Source: Whitmania pigra
Taxonomy: Eukaryota > Annelida > Clitellata > Hirudinida > Haemopidae
Assembly: GCA_021613335.1 (NCBI GenBank)
Contig: JAJTWR010000266.1
Coordinates: forward strand, 1,963,501 to 2,027,500
Direction of reading: 5' to 3'
Length of the DNA stretch: 64,000 nucleotides
Within the stretch, counting starts at the first letter, position 1. Each line of letters begins with the position of its first letter. Below the pieces are notes generated by a model. It saw only the letters and a program-made list of their open reading frames with translations, was not told where the DNA came from and searched no databases. Positions 61,741-64,000 of this stretch are shown here, piece by piece. A program made the translations under genes and the position numbers.

Positions 61741-63964
61741 TTAATCGGTTTTCCCCGGTGTGGAGATCTGGAAGAACAACTGGATGAACATGGTGACGTA
61801 ATCTGAAATTATAATTTTAATTCATTCCTAATTTACATTTAACACTGCTTTAGTTCGATTTATAAATAAAAAAATGGAACCATCTAATGCACACTGTATA
61901 CGAGGAATTGATTTATGTGGCAATAAGAATTTAAAGAATTCAGACTCACCCATGCATTTCGGGTAGAGTTTGAAGTGGACGAATGGAATATAAAATAAAT
62001 ATCCGATGACGATGAAGACGAAGGCCAACAAAAACTCGATTTGTGGATCGGTGATGATCGGCACAACCACGATGAAGATGGCAGCGAGCAACACGAATAT
62101 TGGAATCACTAGTGGCACCTGGTGAATGTTTGCAAAATTTAATTTAGATATTTAATAATTAAAAAATAATTCCAAGAGAGTTTTGTATATTTAATATTAC
62201 TAATGACCTTCATTATCTTCATCCATTTATTCTAATAAGCTTAAAATTTAGAAGCTTTCAACGTAGGAAAAATACATTATCCTATTCACCTTGAAAACTC
62301 TTTCTGAGAATTTGTAAGGAGCTCGATATCTGAAGATGATGAGCGATATCATGTTCATGCCGTAAAAGATCCACTTGATGAAGCTGATGAAGGTTATCAA
62401 ACTGCCAACATTTCCAGGTATGACGAAGAGCATGGCACAGAAAGCCATGAGGACGCAAGCTGGAGATGGAGTCATTCTATTCACGTTGACCATGCCGAAG
62501 AGCTGAGGAAGGTGTTCCTTCCTCGCTGCCACGAACAGCAACCTTTGGTATAAAGGGTATGGAATTATGGGGTGAAAGTTCAATGGAAGTTCAACTGTTT
62601 ACCTCGTTGTGGAGAACATGGAACCGTTGGCTGAACCGAATGCCGATAGAGCCACAAATATTGGAATCGTCCAAGACATGTTTGGAATCACTTTGTTGGC
62701 CCAGGTCTTTTTGAGTACAAATAGTCAGGGTACAAAGTCATTGCAACAATAATTAATTGTTAAAAATAATAATCGCAATATCCAATTAGTTACCTAAAAT
62801 ATTAATTTATTTAAATACTTTGACCACATTAGCAAGGAATAGTGATTATTTGATAATGTGATCATTGATTATGCATGTAAGGTTTAAGAATTTTTTCATT
62901 GGATTTAAGTTCAACAGAATTTCAGAGCACTCACAAGAGCAACAGCAGGCGAGTCAATCATATCTTGGACCGACATGACCGTGAAATAGGACACGTTGGT
63001 CAAAACGAAGACACAGATGACCACAGGCAATCCGATAATGATGGCCAAAGGAAGATTCCTTTTATTTTTTATTTTTTTGTAGAAAATTTCATATTATTCT
63101 TTAAGAAGTCAGAATTCTTAAAATAGTTTAATGATACTAATTTTGCAAAAGCTTATTTTCTTGAAATCTGTAAACGAAATATTTTGACAACAACATTTAT
63201 AAGCTCTCAACCTTTCTGGTCTAATGATTTCTTCCGTGATGAAATTGGCAGCATTCCTAATAAAATAAAAATAATACAAATTAAAGAATTCTTTAGTAAC
63301 ATTTATTCCTTATAAATTTATTTAAAACATCAACTCCAAAATAACTACCCACCATCCGTCAAAAGCAAACATCCCACTGTAAAATCCAAGAGCTATGGCC
63401 CCGGGATCGGTGCTTGTACCCTCGAATCCGGTTTTGAGATGTTCGGTGTAACCTTTAAAATAATCAATAATCAATATTCTAATATTCTTCTTATCGCTCA
63501 ACAAATAAACATTTACAGGAAAACCTCGTGAGTATTTTGATTATTTTGATGAGCAATAAATTTTCTTGACAACCATTGAAGATGTAGTCTCAAGTGCGAT
63601 ACTAAAGCGATCTTGAAATAAGTCATTTGTTAATTTTTTATCTCAATTATTGTTTTACATGCTTCGGTTACTAAGAAGGCTCTTTATGGTGAAGATATGA
63701 AGAATGATGGCGTAATGATTGAATTTGAATTTTGAAATTAATTTTTACCGTTTTTTTTTTATTTTTCTTGCCTTTTTTTAATAATTTTTTTAAAATTTCC
63801 AGATTGTTAAATATATTTTAAATAAAATCTTTTCTAACCTTGACAAAGTTTGACGACTCCACCTATGATGATGATACCCAGTGCTGTCAATTTGGCCACT
63901 GTGAATATGATTTGAATTTTTGAGGCCAGTTTTGTGCTGTAGATGGTAATGGATGCAAGAAGCA
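61741..63964 (-). CDS. SLC7 amino-acid transporter light chain B, 3' part (partial)
   Basis: Paralogue of the preceding transporter on the opposite strand; its first three or so exons lie right of the window. Exons seen: 63964-63839, 63452-63353, 63256-63212, 63058-62935, 62706-62603, 62542-62290, 62118-61950, 61802-61741, all in phase and ending in TAA. Matches to A: LASKIQIIFTVAKLTALG (A: IASRIQIIFTFTKLTAVA), FYSGMFAFDGW, FITEEIIRPERNLP, NVSYFTVMSVQDM, FGSANGSMFSTTR, LLFVAARKEHLPQLF, NRMTPSPACVLM, YIPFVHFKLYPKCM; the C-terminus is DYVTMFIQLFFQISTPGKTD. Splice positions match A except that exon 62542-62290 corresponds to two exons of A. The residues with AFDGW and the ERNLP loop make SLC7 membership secure; the substrate is unknown. 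The heavy-chain cysteine region is outside the window. Confidence 0.85.
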
Positions 63965-64000
63965 CTGAAATTGAATTGATCGATAATCAATCTGATGATT

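Overview
The window is nuclear DNA from a multicellular animal. Every recognisable gene is split by many GT-AG introns, introns and spacers are AT-rich, and trinucleotide microsatellites (ATC/GAT and TTA/AAT types) are everywhere. The proteins (XPF, COMMD9, membrane adenylyl cyclase, laminin chain, p24, GalNAc kinase, FRG1, SLC7 light chains) form a bilaterian set. An invertebrate, perhaps a lophotrochozoan, is my inference; the sequence does not prove it. Exon models were built by hand from open frames, splice signals, phase continuity and recalled family motifs. All complete models close in frame from start to stop.

Layout. 1-4455 (minus): 5' part of ERCC4/XPF, 14 exons, running off the left edge before the nuclease domain. 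6320-7517 (minus): complete COMMD9, 6 exons. 8792-25511 (plus): a 22-exon, about 1764-residue membrane adenylyl cyclase-like protein with a roughly 670-residue C-terminal extension; it lacks residues normally needed for catalysis in both C1 and C2. 26185-41272 (minus): a 40-exon, about 2084-residue laminin-type chain carrying both an LF (IV-B) and an L4 (IV-A) domain, a coiled-coil stem and a near-terminal cysteine but no LG domains. 42487-43513 (plus): a p24/TMED cargo receptor. 44098-46670 (minus): GALK2. 47474-49141 (minus): FRG1. 49142-57103: an 8 kb stretch without a convincing gene. 57104-61324 (plus) and 61741-63964+ (minus): two paralogous SLC7 amino-acid transporter light chains, tail to tail; the second runs off the right edge.

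The genes are not an operon and do not form one pathway. Neighbours lie tail to tail (cyclase/laminin, TMED/GALK2, SLC7/SLC7) or head to head (COMMD9/cyclase, laminin/TMED) with short spacers. The two most unusual items are the apparently pseudoenzymatic adenylyl cyclase and the hybrid laminin chain, which also carries small phase-1 exons that look like optional cassettes.
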